Notes: a model not told the origin generated them from the letters alone. A stretch of 64,000 nucleotides of DNA from an uncultured Poribacteria bacterium (GCA_951828385.1 OX639973.1:6178845-6242844), one strand, 5' to 3'. Shown: positions 44,834 to 54,232, numbered from the stretch's first letter. A program made the numbers and translations.

Positions 44834-45961
44834 TCAGTCAGATGTTCGCCGCCACAGTGACTCATCGAGTTCAAACGGAAGTAGAGGGCGTGCGCTTTCG
44901 GGGTTGATCCCCTCTGTGAAGGTTGTCGGCCAGCGGTTCGGGTTCAAGGGTGGGATCATGCTCCATGTTATTTTCTGCAAATCACAATTACGGGCAAATT
45001 CCCACGGGTTTTTAAAACCAGCATCATAGTCGCGACGTATGGTATGGTAGAAATCTCTTCGTGCTTTCATCGCTGCGAGGTAGGCAGGGTGGTCGGTCTG
45101 TCCTGTTCGCATATAGTATAGAAACAGATAGGTGTTTCGTGCGAAATCGGCTGCCTCTTGGTCTTCTGGTGGGAACGGTGGGATGTGTTCCGCACTCCAA
45201 TGCCCTAATTCCCAGGCTTGCTGACGGAGTGCTTCCACAGGGTGTGTCTCAAGAAGTTCAACGTGATACGTCAGTGGCTTCCATGTCCCTGTGGGGTTGG
45301 AAACCGTATCAGGCAACATGTCGTCCTGTGGTGTGTCCGTTTTTGCAGGGCGTTGCTGGCTGTCGCGCCTTCCCAAATTTGAGTTCTCAAGTTCTATCGG
45401 ATATAAGGAACGTGCGCTTTCGGGATTGATCCCCTCTGTGAAGGTTGTCACCCAGGACGTTGTCGCTAAGCCCGACAGTCCGGTCGTATCCGGCCATGTT
45501 AACTTCTTTAAATCCAATTTCCGAGCATGTTCCCAGGGGGTTTCCACGACATGATCGCTTAAGGCGTGGCGGAATTCACCCTGTGCTTGATCAGCTGCGA
45601 GGTATGCGGGGTCGTCTATCTGTCCGGTATACTTATAGTACCTCATGATATATAAGTCGCGTGCGAAATTAGCAGCCTCTGGGTCCTCGGGTGGGAACGG
45701 TGGGATGTGTTCCGCACTCCAATGCCCTAATTCTCGGGCTTGCTGTCGGAGGGCTTCCACGGGATGGGTCTCAAGGAGTTCAGCGTGATACGTCAGTTTT
45801 TGCGCCTCAGTTAACGGTTTCACTCTCTCTGGAAGACGCACCAAGTCCTCGGCTGCTTCGCGCTCGGCATGCTTGAAATAAAACACTCTACCCACAACTA
45901 TCAACACAAAAAACAACAAACCAACAAAAAACATACGAGACCTGAAAACTTCTCGCAACAT
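44834..45961 (-). CDS. Membrane-anchored protein with two ~150-residue internal repeats
   Basis: The 375-residue protein is of unknown family. An N-terminal membrane segment (MFFVGLLFFVLIVVGRVFYF) is followed by two homologous halves. Each contains ELLETHPVEALRQQA, ELGHWSAEHIPPFPPED, a YLAA helix, a PWE(H/F)AR segment and TTFTEGINPESAR. The halves are joined by a Pro/Thr/Asp-rich linker (RRDSQQRPAKTDTPQDD). AGGAG lies seven bases before the ATG. It is the last gene of the five-gene minus-strand island. The high conservation of the repeats suggests a recent duplication. No catalytic motif was identified. Confidence 0.75.
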   Translation of the reverse strand: MLREVFRSRMFFVGLLFFVLIVVGRVFYFKHAEREAAEDLVRLPERVKPLTEAQKLTYHAELLETHPVEALRQQARELGHWSAEHIPPFPPEDPEAANFARDLYIMRYYKYTGQIDDPAYLAADQAQGEFRHALSDHVVETPWEHARKLDLKKLTWPDTTGLSGLATTSWVTTFTEGINPESARSLYPIELENSNLGRRDSQQRPAKTDTPQDDMLPDTVSNPTGTWKPLTYHVELLETHPVEALRQQAWELGHWSAEHIPPFPPEDQEAADFARNTYLFLYYMRTGQTDHPAYLAAMKARRDFYHTIRRDYDAGFKNPWEFARNCDLQKITWSMIPPLNPNRWPTTFTEGINPESARPLLPFELDESLWRRTSD

Positions 45962-46205
45962 TTCTATGCTCCTATTCTGAGGGATTTCCAGTCAAGCCCA
46001 AAAAATCGTCCAAACCTCAGCAGTAGTAACAGCATAGCAGAAATAAAAAAACGTGTGAACAAAAAACACACATAGAACTTTGAAATCACGCATCCGTAGG
46101 CAAGCAAGCAATATAAGATAGTGAGTGGAAAGCGCGAAATCTGCCAACACTGCTCCGTTGGCGGTCCTTCATTGGATCCAGAGGTCGGCGTTTCGCCCAA
46201 AGAAG

Positions 46206-46731
46206 TCAGAAACCGCTCGGTAGCATTAGTGTGCAGTGCTGCCCCTGCGTGGAGAGTGTCACCTGCTTCGGCTGGATGTCTACCACTTCGGTGTCCGCGT
46301 CGAGGTTTGAGCCTAATGTCACGATATATGTTTGATGTCCTGTGGTGGATTGTAGAATGGCCTGTGGGGGTGTGGTCTCGTCTGACGCAAGTTTCGGGTT
46401 CTCCGATGAGACGATAGGGTTCTATCGGGCGCGGCGGTGTCCGGTATCCTAACGGACGGAACAGGTTATTCTCTATGATGAGGCGATAGTAGGTTTCGGA
46501 GACCTCAAAGACGCTTTGCGGGGTGAAGTCCACGCGACGCGGCGGTGGCGGTGCGATCCCCTTCACGCTTGGAGTCTCGATCGCCGGCGGTGTCTGGAAT
46601 CCAAAGACGGTCGCCAGTAAGACAAACGCACCCGCAATCAAAAGACCACAAGAAAAGACGCTGCCGGTGGTATGCGCCCGCGCAGCGTCTTTTCTGCGTT
46701 TCAGGTCAGAGGTGGATTGTGTTTCAGACAT
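46206..46731 (-). pseudogene. GspC/PilP-like inner-membrane protein gene with a one-base frameshift
   Basis: From ATG 46731 the frame encodes a cytoplasmic N-terminus, a membrane segment (SCGLLIAGAFVLLATVFGF) and a Pro-rich linker, then YYRLIIENNLFRPLGYR, which resembles the NLF-type motif after the linker of GspC. Near 46393 the frame turns to nonsense. If one T is removed from GAAACTTGCG, translation continues as ETASDETTPPQAILQ through TYIVTLGSNLDADTEVVDI to LMLPSGF and a stop at 46206, a plausible beta domain. It is a recent pseudogene, a sequencing error or a frameshift site. The type II secretion or pilus link is only a resemblance. Confidence 0.62.
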
Positions 46732-46747
46732 CGTTAACAAACACCGA

Positions 46748-48139
46748 CTAACGCGCCGAACAACGTTTTCCCGATTTCGCGGAACAACTCGGTGTTGAAC
46801 TCTGACACAATTGCCACGTATTACCGCACCCACTGCGTCTACAGGTCCGAACGCGGTGTCTGTTTTGCCATTGCGAGACATTCACATTCGGATTACACGT
46901 GTAATACGTATCCCCCGCAGCACACGGACTGCTTTGATGCTCCGTCGAGGAACTCACAGATGCCGTGCAAGCCGACCGACCACATCTCACCGTCGGCGGT
47001 GGTGGCGGCGGGTAGACATGCGTATGCGACTGACACGCATAGAAACTCGTCACGGTGCAGGTTCCATTGGCATTGCTCGAAGAACAACTCGATTGTAAAG
47101 AATGATCCCCACTCGTGCCACTGCTATGCACACCACACGCTAACATCGACGGTGACGATGGCGGATTGCTACCTGACGGCGGTGTGCTACCTCCTCCTGA
47201 TGGCGGTGTGCTACCCGAACCAGAGCCACTGCCAGAACTCCCATACGTATGCGTATGCGGTGAACATTTATAATATGACTGATACATACATGTCTGGTTA
47301 TTCGGGCTTAACGGACAAGATATCTCTATGTGATTACCGGAGTGCTTATAGCATTCGTACCACTCTAAACAGCCGTAGCAGAGCCGTTGATGCTCATGCA
47401 TCCCCACTTCATCTTTACAGACACGACAGCGTTCCTTGTGAACAACCTTCCAAGTGCCACCCCCAGTGCCACCTTCGCCGTTTTGGACGATACTCGACTG
47501 ACTCCACGTGACTTGACCCGATTTCACAAGTGCCGCAGTGCTTAAAGCACCGATGCCATTATGGCTCGTCGTCACACCGGTTGTCAAGGTTACGCCAACG
47601 CTGGCACTCCCACGCCAATAGACGCTATAACAATCTCCACGTCCTGAAGTACTCCAACTATACGTGGTATCCAGACCGGGCGGCGCACCTGCTTCTTTAT
47701 TTACGAAGTGTGTGTAATACGCTTCTTGTGCCTTGGGTTTCATCGCATCATAGTCAATCCACCACGTGCCAGCAGGCCCCGTCGTTACCTTCCCACCGGA
47801 ACCCCTAATCAGCTGCGTGCCGTTGACAATCGCAGAGTCGAGCTGCCCTTGCACATACCCATACCCTTTCGCGGGCGTATCAATAGAGACGGTTATTTTT
47901 CCTGGATAAATGGTCGGTTCCCAATCGTAAACGTGATAGTGTCCATCGCCATCGGGATCCAAATCGGTTATCCAACACTCTTGATACCGCGTGTAGGTGG
48001 TATGTCCGCCATTCGGGGAGATATTGCTTGAGCCTGTCACAGAACCGTTCAAGTTAATCGTCACAGGGCCAGTTTGGCTTTCTGCCTGTAATGCCACAAC
48101 CAACAGCAGAAATAAGACCGTGAAAATTTTTTTTCTCAT
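46748..48139 (-). CDS. Exported Cys/His-rich repeat protein
   Basis: The 463-residue protein has a signal peptide (FTVLFLLLVVALQAESQ) and no known family. The N-terminal half (about 25-230) looks beta-rich. The C-terminal half has a Cys-rich module (CRVCKDEVGMHEHQRLCYGC) like a zinc ribbon. Three related units follow, ending YKCSPHTHTY, YACQSHTHVY and YTCNPNVNV; they are joined by Gly/Ser/Pro linkers (GSGSGSGSTPPSGGG). The last unit ends CRRSGCGNTWQLC, again ribbon-like. GGAGG lies upstream of the ATG. Cys pairs may form disulfides or bind metal outside the cell. It is the third gene of the island. Confidence 0.75.
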   Translation of the reverse strand: MRKKIFTVLFLLLVVALQAESQTGPVTINLNGSVTGSSNISPNGGHTTYTRYQECWITDLDPDGDGHYHVYDWEPTIYPGKITVSIDTPAKGYGYVQGQLDSAIVNGTQLIRGSGGKVTTGPAGTWWIDYDAMKPKAQEAYYTHFVNKEAGAPPGLDTTYSWSTSGRGDCYSVYWRGSASVGVTLTTGVTTSHNGIGALSTAALVKSGQVTWSQSSIVQNGEGGTGGGTWKVVHKERCRVCKDEVGMHEHQRLCYGCLEWYECYKHSGNHIEISCPLSPNNQTCMYQSYYKCSPHTHTYGSSGSGSGSGSTPPSGGGSTPPSGSNPPSSPSMLACGVHSSGTSGDHSLQSSCSSSNANGTCTVTSFYACQSHTHVYPPPPPPTVRCGRSACTASVSSSTEHQSSPCAAGDTYYTCNPNVNVSQWQNRHRVRTCRRSGCGNTWQLCQSSTPSCSAKSGKRCSAR

Positions 48140-48165
48140 GATTCATGCCTCCAGTTTTTCTCGGA

Positions 48166-48990
48166 CTAACGGGGACCGACATAGTAAATTTCGGGACCTT
48201 CGGGACGTATCAGATACGCCATACCCATGTGTATTAGGGCTTTATGACGCAGTTCGTCTCTCATTTTACTCAATCGCGCCCGATAGGCTGGTGTATCCAG
48301 ATGTGTTGGTATCATCCCGCTGCTACTGCCTCCGAAAGGTCCTAAGCCTCTTGCGATTTCTTCTATCTGCCTTATCTCTGTCTGAATCCGCGCAGCCTCC
48401 GCTCTGTCTTCGCGGTGCAGAGCGACTTCGCGATCTTGCTTGAGTTGCTGATACCGTTCCCACTCTTCGCGGGTCGGGGCAAAACCCATGATCATTTCTA
48501 TTTCGTACTCCATGCGCGTCCCATCGGGTAACTCCATCTGTTGAAGAACAGGGGTGCCATCAGGGTTCAAGACGACTTCGTTGCCGTCAATGAGCAGGTA
48601 ACCGTATCCCTCTGGGGGCGGTCCTAATCCGAACCGCTCTTTGTAGAAGGCGTTTCGCTTCTCTATTTCAAGGCGTCTCATGGTTGCCGAGTCGTAGATC
48701 GGTGTCGTGTTCGCAAACGGGTCCGCACTGGCATCGGGGTTCGCTGCGTGAGACACTGTCTCATGCGGTCCCTCGTGCCAAGTGCCATCGGCGTGGACAT
48801 GTCCACCCTGTGAGGTATCGCCAACAGGTGCTTCGGCGGGCGGTTGTTCGGTCGGTTTCTCTATCGGTTCAACAGGTTTGTAAATCACGATCGGCTCTTT
48901 CGGTGGCTGCGTCGCGAGCAGGTAAAGCCCCACGCCTGCGATTGCCACGATAAACACCGACAGCGGTAGCCAGTATTTTCGTAAAAACAT
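48166..48990 (-). CDS. Membrane-anchored protein of unknown function with His-rich segment
   Basis: The 274-residue protein begins with a membrane segment (LPLSVFIVAIAGVGLYLLAT). A Pro/Glu-rich spacer leads to a His-rich stretch (GGHVHADGTWHEGPHE). The remainder is a charged helical region (REEWERYQQLKQDREVALHRE). AAGGAG lies seven bases before ATG 48990; a longer frame by ten codons is unlikely. The His-rich stretch could bind metal. It is followed 26 bases later by the Cys/His-rich exported protein, so both may act at the cell surface. Confidence 0.75.
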   Translation of the reverse strand: MFLRKYWLPLSVFIVAIAGVGLYLLATQPPKEPIVIYKPVEPIEKPTEQPPAEAPVGDTSQGGHVHADGTWHEGPHETVSHAANPDASADPFANTTPIYDSATMRRLEIEKRNAFYKERFGLGPPPEGYGYLLIDGNEVVLNPDGTPVLQQMELPDGTRMEYEIEMIMGFAPTREEWERYQQLKQDREVALHREDRAEAARIQTEIRQIEEIARGLGPFGGSSSGMIPTHLDTPAYRARLSKMRDELRHKALIHMGMAYLIRPEGPEIYYVGPR

Positions 48991-49137
48991 GGTTGTTCTC
49001 CTTGATTTGCACACCGACACACGTCTGCATCGGTGTTCGGTTTGGGTTCTATTGACTCATTGCGCGCAGGACATCCGAAGGGAACCCCATCAACACAGCA
49101 TGGAGTCGGTCCATCGTTGCGGAAAGACTTCTGGACT

Positions 49138-49338
49138 TCACATCACGGGGTCTGTCATCGGTTTTTGCCACGAATGCAGACACGGAATCGTCTCACACGG
49201 AGACCCAGGCGGTGTTTCGGGCTGACACACCGGTGAGGTTGGACAATCGTACGTCTCGGCACTGCCGCGGTATTCCGTCAGCACCGAGAAGCCGGTCAGT
49301 CCACACACAAAAAGAATCAAAAGGATCTTGCGGAACAT
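49138..49338 (-). CDS. Small exported Cys-rich protein
   Basis: The 66-residue product has a signal-like N-terminus (MFRKILLILFVCGLTGFSVL) and a short mature part with four cysteines (YDCPTSPVCQPETPPGSPC, IPC). AAGGAG lies seven bases before the ATG, which supports it as a real gene. It is the first gene of the minus-strand island. Function is unknown. Confidence 0.6.
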   Translation of the reverse strand: MFRKILLILFVCGLTGFSVLTEYRGSAETYDCPTSPVCQPETPPGSPCETIPCLHSWQKPMTDPVM

Positions 49339-49580
49339 CGCATTTCTCCTTTATGGGTTGAATTCATTTTACACCACGCCTTACTCTTTTTTCAAAGAAA
49401 ATCAAGCAATCAGTAGGTAACCGAGGCTCAATGCGAACAAGACAACAGTGCTATCTATCTGTTCCCTCTTTTTACATGAGCGAAACTTTGCTGCTTTGAA
49501 ACCGGTTTACTCATCCAATTGCGTATCTGTATCGCACACCCATTAATATGTGCTGAAAACACGAAAGTGTCATTTTTTTT

Positions 49581-49739
49581 TTACGTCGTGTGCTTGCGCA
49601 TCTTCGCGAGCGCGGCTTTTTCGACTTTAGCAACCCAATCATGGGACCGTCCCAACCGTTTTCCGACGGCGCGGAGGCTCATCTCAACGCCATCATCGAA
49701 CCCATAGCGGAGACGAATTACTTCACGTTCCACCTCCTG
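49581..49739 (-). pseudogene. Sigma-70 region 4 fragment
   Basis: The minus strand encodes about 53 residues that match sigma-70 region 4: EREVIRLRYGFDDGVEMSLR, then AVGKRLGRSHDWVAKVEKAA and LAKMRKHTT before a TAA. This is the helix-turn-helix that reads the -35 element (compare VGxxLGxSRERVRQIEXXAL). There is no start codon upstream before a stop, and regions 2 and 3 are missing. It is therefore a remnant, or the end of a gene whose 5' part was replaced. It lies in the otherwise empty stretch between the island and the Ldh_2 fragment. Confidence 0.75.
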
Positions 49740-49773
49740 GGTCCTACTCCAACGTGAGTTTGATAAATAAATG

Positions 49774-49802
49774 AAGGATTCTTTTGTATAAAGAGAATCC
49801 TT
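49774..49802. repeat. Perfect 9-bp hairpin upstream of the sigma fragment
   Basis: AAGGATTCT (49774-49782) pairs with AGAATCCTT (49794-49802), followed on the plus strand by TTGG after a short T-run. Bases 49803-50096 show no gene; they are A+T-rich. Confidence 0.5.
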
Positions 49803-50096
49803 TTGGTATCAATGAAGTCGTCAACTTTTCACCAAAAGAAGGGCACTGATGCGCGTCGCAGATTGATTTATAGGGCCTCTTACTTTAATTATAGACATGA
49901 AATCGGAAAAGTTAAGGGTAAATGTCATATTTTTTCGGAATTTCACGAAAAATATACGCTGTGATCGTCCAATGAACAGTTCTGGACGAAAAAATATATG
50001 AATGCAGATTTTGTTAGAAAATCTCACAAAGCGCAATTTTTTTTACCATTTACGCTTGACGCTACCAACAAGGAGATATAAAATAATGAAGCAGGG

Positions 50097-50450
50097 CGGT
50101 TAGGTGGATATGCGTGTCTCGCAGCGGATGCGGAGATGATTGGGTTGCTCATGGCAAATGATCACGGCGGTGGTACGTGTGTTGCACCACACGGCGGGGT
50201 TGAAGATAGACTCTCTACGAATCCGATTGCGTGTGCTGTACCGATTGAGAGGCAAGATCCAATCGTGTTGGATATGTCCACGAGTGTTGTCGCATCGGGG
50301 AAGATTCGGGTTAAACAGCATCAAGACGAGGCACTTCCGCCCGGTTGGTTGATTGACGCAGAAGGTGAATCAACGACAAATGCGGACGATTTTTATGGCG
50401 TGCCACCCGCTGCTTTATTACCGTTCGGTGGGATTGCTGCACACATATGA
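50097..50450 (+). pseudogene. Ldh_2-family malate/lactate/sulfolactate dehydrogenase fragment, copy 2
   Basis: The frame reads GGYACLAADAEMIGLLMAND, APHGGVEDRLSTNPIACAVP, LDMSTSVVASGKIRV and WLIDAEGESTTNADDFYG, the middle third of the Ldh_2 family. The N-terminal region, including the catalytic His area, and the C-terminal third are absent, so the gene is dead. Its central 108 bases are almost identical to the fragment at 44459-44566. Confidence 0.85.
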
Positions 50451-50500
50451 AACACCCTCAATTAATTACCTATAAAAGATTCGAGGAAGGGCGATACTTG

Positions 50501-52987
50501 CTATTGGCGTTGTAACTTGAGGAGTGTTTCCCGAGCATGCTGGCGAGTATCAGTATCATTCGCGTCCAAATCTTGCTGAATTAAATCGACTCCAGATATA
50601 TTGCCAAGATATGCTAATTCATAAGCGGCAGCGCGTCTGACAACAGGAATTGCGTGTTCGAGTAACTCTTTAAGACCTTCAAGTGTCACGGCTTTCTCTA
50701 TAATTTCTGCCCAATCTGATGTGAGAGTTGGGGAATCATTTTCATCATAAAATCCGCGAACTGTTAGAGCATTGCGATGATCCCAACTCCATTGCTTCAT
50801 ATTTGAGGGGGGTTGTTGTAGTATGCGAAGCATCTCAGCACCTTTTACGCGTTCCTCTTTTTTCCAATGCCTTAGCTTTCGCTGGGCAAGTTCCGTGCAC
50901 CATTTAACAATGCTATCATCTCCTAATTCTTGAAGAGTAAGTGCAGCAACCATTGACCCTCCGATAGCACTTTGTCGCAACGGCTCAATTGCCCGTGTAT
51001 CTCCTAACGTTCCTAATACCTCTATCATTGCTGCATCGGGTAATATTTCGACGCACTTCGGAACCAATTCAGTATTAGAAAGCGTTAAAAAATATTCACC
51101 CAACCACTGTGCCATAGAAGTGGGTTCGGAGTTGCTAATACTATCTAAAGGTATCAACGCACGTGTTTTCAGAACAGGGAATAATCCGGATTTATTTAAT
51201 TCGCAAAGCTGATGGTAGGTTTTTCCTGGATATGTAATATCGCCAGCATCTATACGAGCGAGCATCGCGTCAAGTTGCTTAGTTGTAGGCGGCGCAATAT
51301 TAAAATCGACCTTGGAAGTAATTGTATAAGGCCACGCCAAAAAACCGTGTCTAATACCACTGTCCCAGCCCCGTGGAGCGATGTGTAGATTAACGGTGTA
51401 TTTTCCTTGTTGATGAAGCCAATATGTGTGCTGAGATATGGAAATTGTACCGGCCAATTCATCACCTGGGTGTAGCGTTTTGTAGTCCTCAAGTTCTGGT
51501 GGAAAAAAGAAGTCAGCATGCACACCGTGATACCTCGCTGAGGTGCCATCAGGTTGCTGAATGCCTAATCCGGCTATTAAACGGATGTTTGGTACTATTT
51601 CGATCTTAATCGGATACTTGTTAACATTCGTGAGGCGGTAAGTCAACGTTATAGGTTGCCCATAATCATATTGCTGCTGGTCGGTTTCGATTTCAAGTTT
51701 CCAATTTGCTTGCCCTGAGAGAATATCCAAGACCAAATGCGCGGCATTTCGTATATTCTCATCAGGGTCCTGCGTGAGTTGTTTTAAGGCGGGGATAGCC
51801 TCGGTCAGCCTTAGCTGACGGATGAGGTCGATGGTAACGAGTTTCACATTTGAGCTGGGGTCTGCAAGTAGTCGGGATATATGTTTGGATACCGCTGCTT
51901 TCCATAACCCCCCAAAAGACGCGAGTAATTGGATGGCCTCCACACGAAATAGAGATGATTCATCTAATGCGTGAGCAGCAATTGCGTCAACAGCGACTGT
52001 TTTGTTGTAGGTTGTTAAAGCTCCCAACACCGTAGGATTCGGTTTCTGTTGGGCGATATTCAGCAGACATACGAGCCCCTCTGTTCCCATATTTTGTAAA
52101 ATTCCTACCATTACGGACTGGAGTTCGGGGTCATTCGTTTCAAGACATACGCTTTCAAAAAAGGAAGCTGATTCCAAAGTGCGTATATTGTGCAATATGT
52201 GAAAAATCCAACTCCGAACATTCATTGATTCAATATCTCCGGGTTCAGTCTGCGCCAGCATCTCCAACAATGGTGGCACAATTGCAACCCCAAACTGTGG
52301 TAGTTCGTGTGCAATATCCGATCCTATCGCCGAGTCATGTAAGCTTAGTAGCCTCGGAATCGTCTGTTCATCGCCAATATGTATGATACTCTTTATTAGT
52401 GCCGAACCCTGACTTTCGGGTTTATCAAGCATATCAAGCAGAACCGGTAAAGCACGTCTGTTTTTGAAAGCCGCCAAGGCATAGGCTGCAGATCTTCGTG
52501 TTTCCGGACTCGCTTTCGGATCCTCCAATCTTTCAATAAGTTTAGGTATGACGCGTTCATCCTTAAGTTTTGAAAGCAAATCTACTACTATTTCTTGTGT
52601 CTTCACATCCGAATTGAGATGTTTTACCATCAGCTGCTTTGCATATTCGGTATCAATACTCGCAATTGCCCACGCTGCGCTGCCACGAATCTGATCATCG
52701 GTGTCGTGGAGAAAAGTGGTTGTGAGTGCAGATAAGGCATTGGGATCTGCATAGTAGTTCGCTAAAAGAGATACTGCTTTTTGACGGCCATACTGATTTT
52801 CGTCCCTAAGAGTTTGTATCAGGAATGGAAGTCTGTTATCACCCATGAGGTAAAGGTCATTCACCACGCTTGGACCAATACTATTATCGGTTGTCCGAAG
52901 CTGTTCAAGGAGATCGAGCTTGGCATGTGTTTGTCCACACCCTGCAACCATCAATAGACATAGTATCCATGTGATCCCACATTTCAT
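50501..52987 (-). CDS. HEAT-repeat lipoprotein
   Basis: The 828-residue protein begins with a lipoprotein signal (WILCLLMVAGC). Residues from about 30 to 430 are a run of HEAT/PBS-lyase-like repeats (EQLRTTDNSIGPSVVNDL, VIPKLIERLEDPKASPETRR). A beta-sandwich region follows at about 440-560 (YDYGQPITLTYRLTNVNKYP), like an Ig-type or BsuPI domain. More HEAT repeats end the protein (VVRRAAAYELAYLGNISGVD). HEAT solenoids bind other proteins; this one should be attached to a membrane outside the cytoplasm. Such eukaryote-like repeat proteins fit the lineage. It appears monocistronic. Confidence 0.88.
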   Translation of the reverse strand: MKCGITWILCLLMVAGCGQTHAKLDLLEQLRTTDNSIGPSVVNDLYLMGDNRLPFLIQTLRDENQYGRQKAVSLLANYYADPNALSALTTTFLHDTDDQIRGSAAWAIASIDTEYAKQLMVKHLNSDVKTQEIVVDLLSKLKDERVIPKLIERLEDPKASPETRRSAAYALAAFKNRRALPVLLDMLDKPESQGSALIKSIIHIGDEQTIPRLLSLHDSAIGSDIAHELPQFGVAIVPPLLEMLAQTEPGDIESMNVRSWIFHILHNIRTLESASFFESVCLETNDPELQSVMVGILQNMGTEGLVCLLNIAQQKPNPTVLGALTTYNKTVAVDAIAAHALDESSLFRVEAIQLLASFGGLWKAAVSKHISRLLADPSSNVKLVTIDLIRQLRLTEAIPALKQLTQDPDENIRNAAHLVLDILSGQANWKLEIETDQQQYDYGQPITLTYRLTNVNKYPIKIEIVPNIRLIAGLGIQQPDGTSARYHGVHADFFFPPELEDYKTLHPGDELAGTISISQHTYWLHQQGKYTVNLHIAPRGWDSGIRHGFLAWPYTITSKVDFNIAPPTTKQLDAMLARIDAGDITYPGKTYHQLCELNKSGLFPVLKTRALIPLDSISNSEPTSMAQWLGEYFLTLSNTELVPKCVEILPDAAMIEVLGTLGDTRAIEPLRQSAIGGSMVAALTLQELGDDSIVKWCTELAQRKLRHWKKEERVKGAEMLRILQQPPSNMKQWSWDHRNALTVRGFYDENDSPTLTSDWAEIIEKAVTLEGLKELLEHAIPVVRRAAAYELAYLGNISGVDLIQQDLDANDTDTRQHARETLLKLQRQ

Positions 52988-53085
52988 GGTTGTTTCCTTT
53001 CTTGTTTTGCAAGTTCTATTGCAGCAGAAATTACACGGAGTCAGACGATTTTAAATTTGTACATGTCCCCATATTATAGCATGAA

Positions 53086-53916
53086 CTACCACATCACCGT
53101 GCCGCCGGTATTGATATCCTGACCCGTCATGTTTGCAGAATCATCTGAGGCGAGGAAGACTGCTAACGCAGCGGCATCCTCAGACCCCGAACCTTTATCT
53201 CTATAGCCCTCATCCGCACACCATCTACCAGCGATGACACTTTTGGGATTTTCCTGCCCGTACCGCTCGCGTAATGCTGCTTCATCAAAGGGTTTGTTCA
53301 TGTACTCCGCTCTGCCCCTTGCAAGCTCAAGGCTTCTCTCTGTATGCCACCCCGGACAGATGGCGTTGACGTTGATATTGTAACGCCCGACATCGGCGGC
53401 GAGTGTGCGTGTGAAACCGATAACCCCCATCTTTGAAGTTGCATAGGGGGCTCTGTGCGAAAGCGGCTGTTTGCCTGTCCCAGAACTGAAGTTGATGATT
53501 TTCCCATATTTCTTGCGGATCATCTCCGGTAGCACGGCTTTAGAACAGATGAAAAGCGAATCGAGATTGACCTCAAGTGTGCGCCGCCATTCTTCTAAAC
53601 TCATATCCCAGACATCTTTCGTCGGTCCAGCGATGCCGACGACATTGGCGAGTATATCAATAGTGCCGAATTTTTCGATGGTGGCTGCGACCATCTCATT
53701 GACGGGGGCTTCTTGCGAAACATCGGTCTCAAAACAAATCACGTCTCCACCGGCGGCTCTAATCTCTGAACCGACTTTCGCCTCTAACGCCGGCACGGGG
53801 ATAACATCACAGATGGAAACCGCTGCACCCTCTTTTGCAAACCGCCTCGCTACTGCTTCGGCATGCCCTCTGGCAGCACCTGTTACGATTGCGACTTTAC
53901 CTTCTAACCTTCCCAT
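53086..53916 (-). CDS. Short-chain dehydrogenase/reductase
   Basis: The 276-residue protein is a classical SDR. GKVAIVTGAARGHAEAVARR carries the NAD(P)-binding glycines; NFSSGTG and APYATSKMG carry the catalytic Ser and the Tyr-x3-Lys. The end DINTGGTVMW fits the family's GxxxxxDGG motif with Thr for Asp. A longer frame begins 32 codons earlier, but its start has no support; MGRLEGK at 53916 is the usual SDR start. A short insertion near residue 225 (ADEGYRDKGSGSED) is unusual. The substrate is unknown. Confidence 0.92.
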   Translation of the reverse strand: MGRLEGKVAIVTGAARGHAEAVARRFAKEGAAVSICDVIPVPALEAKVGSEIRAAGGDVICFETDVSQEAPVNEMVAATIEKFGTIDILANVVGIAGPTKDVWDMSLEEWRRTLEVNLDSLFICSKAVLPEMIRKKYGKIINFSSGTGKQPLSHRAPYATSKMGVIGFTRTLAADVGRYNINVNAICPGWHTERSLELARGRAEYMNKPFDEAALRERYGQENPKSVIAGRWCADEGYRDKGSGSEDAAALAVFLASDDSANMTGQDINTGGTVMW

Positions 53917-54139
53917 AAGAAATCTTGCACTCCCTAAATAAAAATAGACGTAGTAGGTTAACATCATAACAGGAGCAGTCCGTCCTGTCAATATTCTGAC
54001 AACCAGAATCATTCAATTTTAAGAATCTGTTTGGCGTGCCATCTATGGTGGAGGTTTAGTCTTGTGTTACTTTTCAGCATTTTGGGTATCCGTTCAACCC
54101 AACCTACGGGACTTCGCAACTTTAGCACACCTTCTAACA

Positions 54140-54195
54140 TTGATAACTGATAACTATTCGCTCTGATAACCGATAACTGACTGCTGGCTGCTATC
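54140..54195. repeat. AACTGATA-type repeat
   Basis: Degenerate copies of GATAACTGATAACT are found just upstream of coaE, similar to 4593-4620. Confidence 0.5.
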
Positions 54196-54232
54196 CTTGA
54201 CAAATTTCGATGCATAATATACACTCAATAAT

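Noticed and set aside
46792-47511. 239-residue plus-strand frame opposite the Cys/His-rich gene
   Set aside because: It is an antisense shadow: the minus strand has a signal peptide, a Shine-Dalgarno site and repeat structure.
49339-49580. Short minus-strand frames after the sigma fragment, such as one ending GVRYRYAIG
   Set aside because: Each is under 25 codons and lacks a ribosome-binding site; not supportable as genes.
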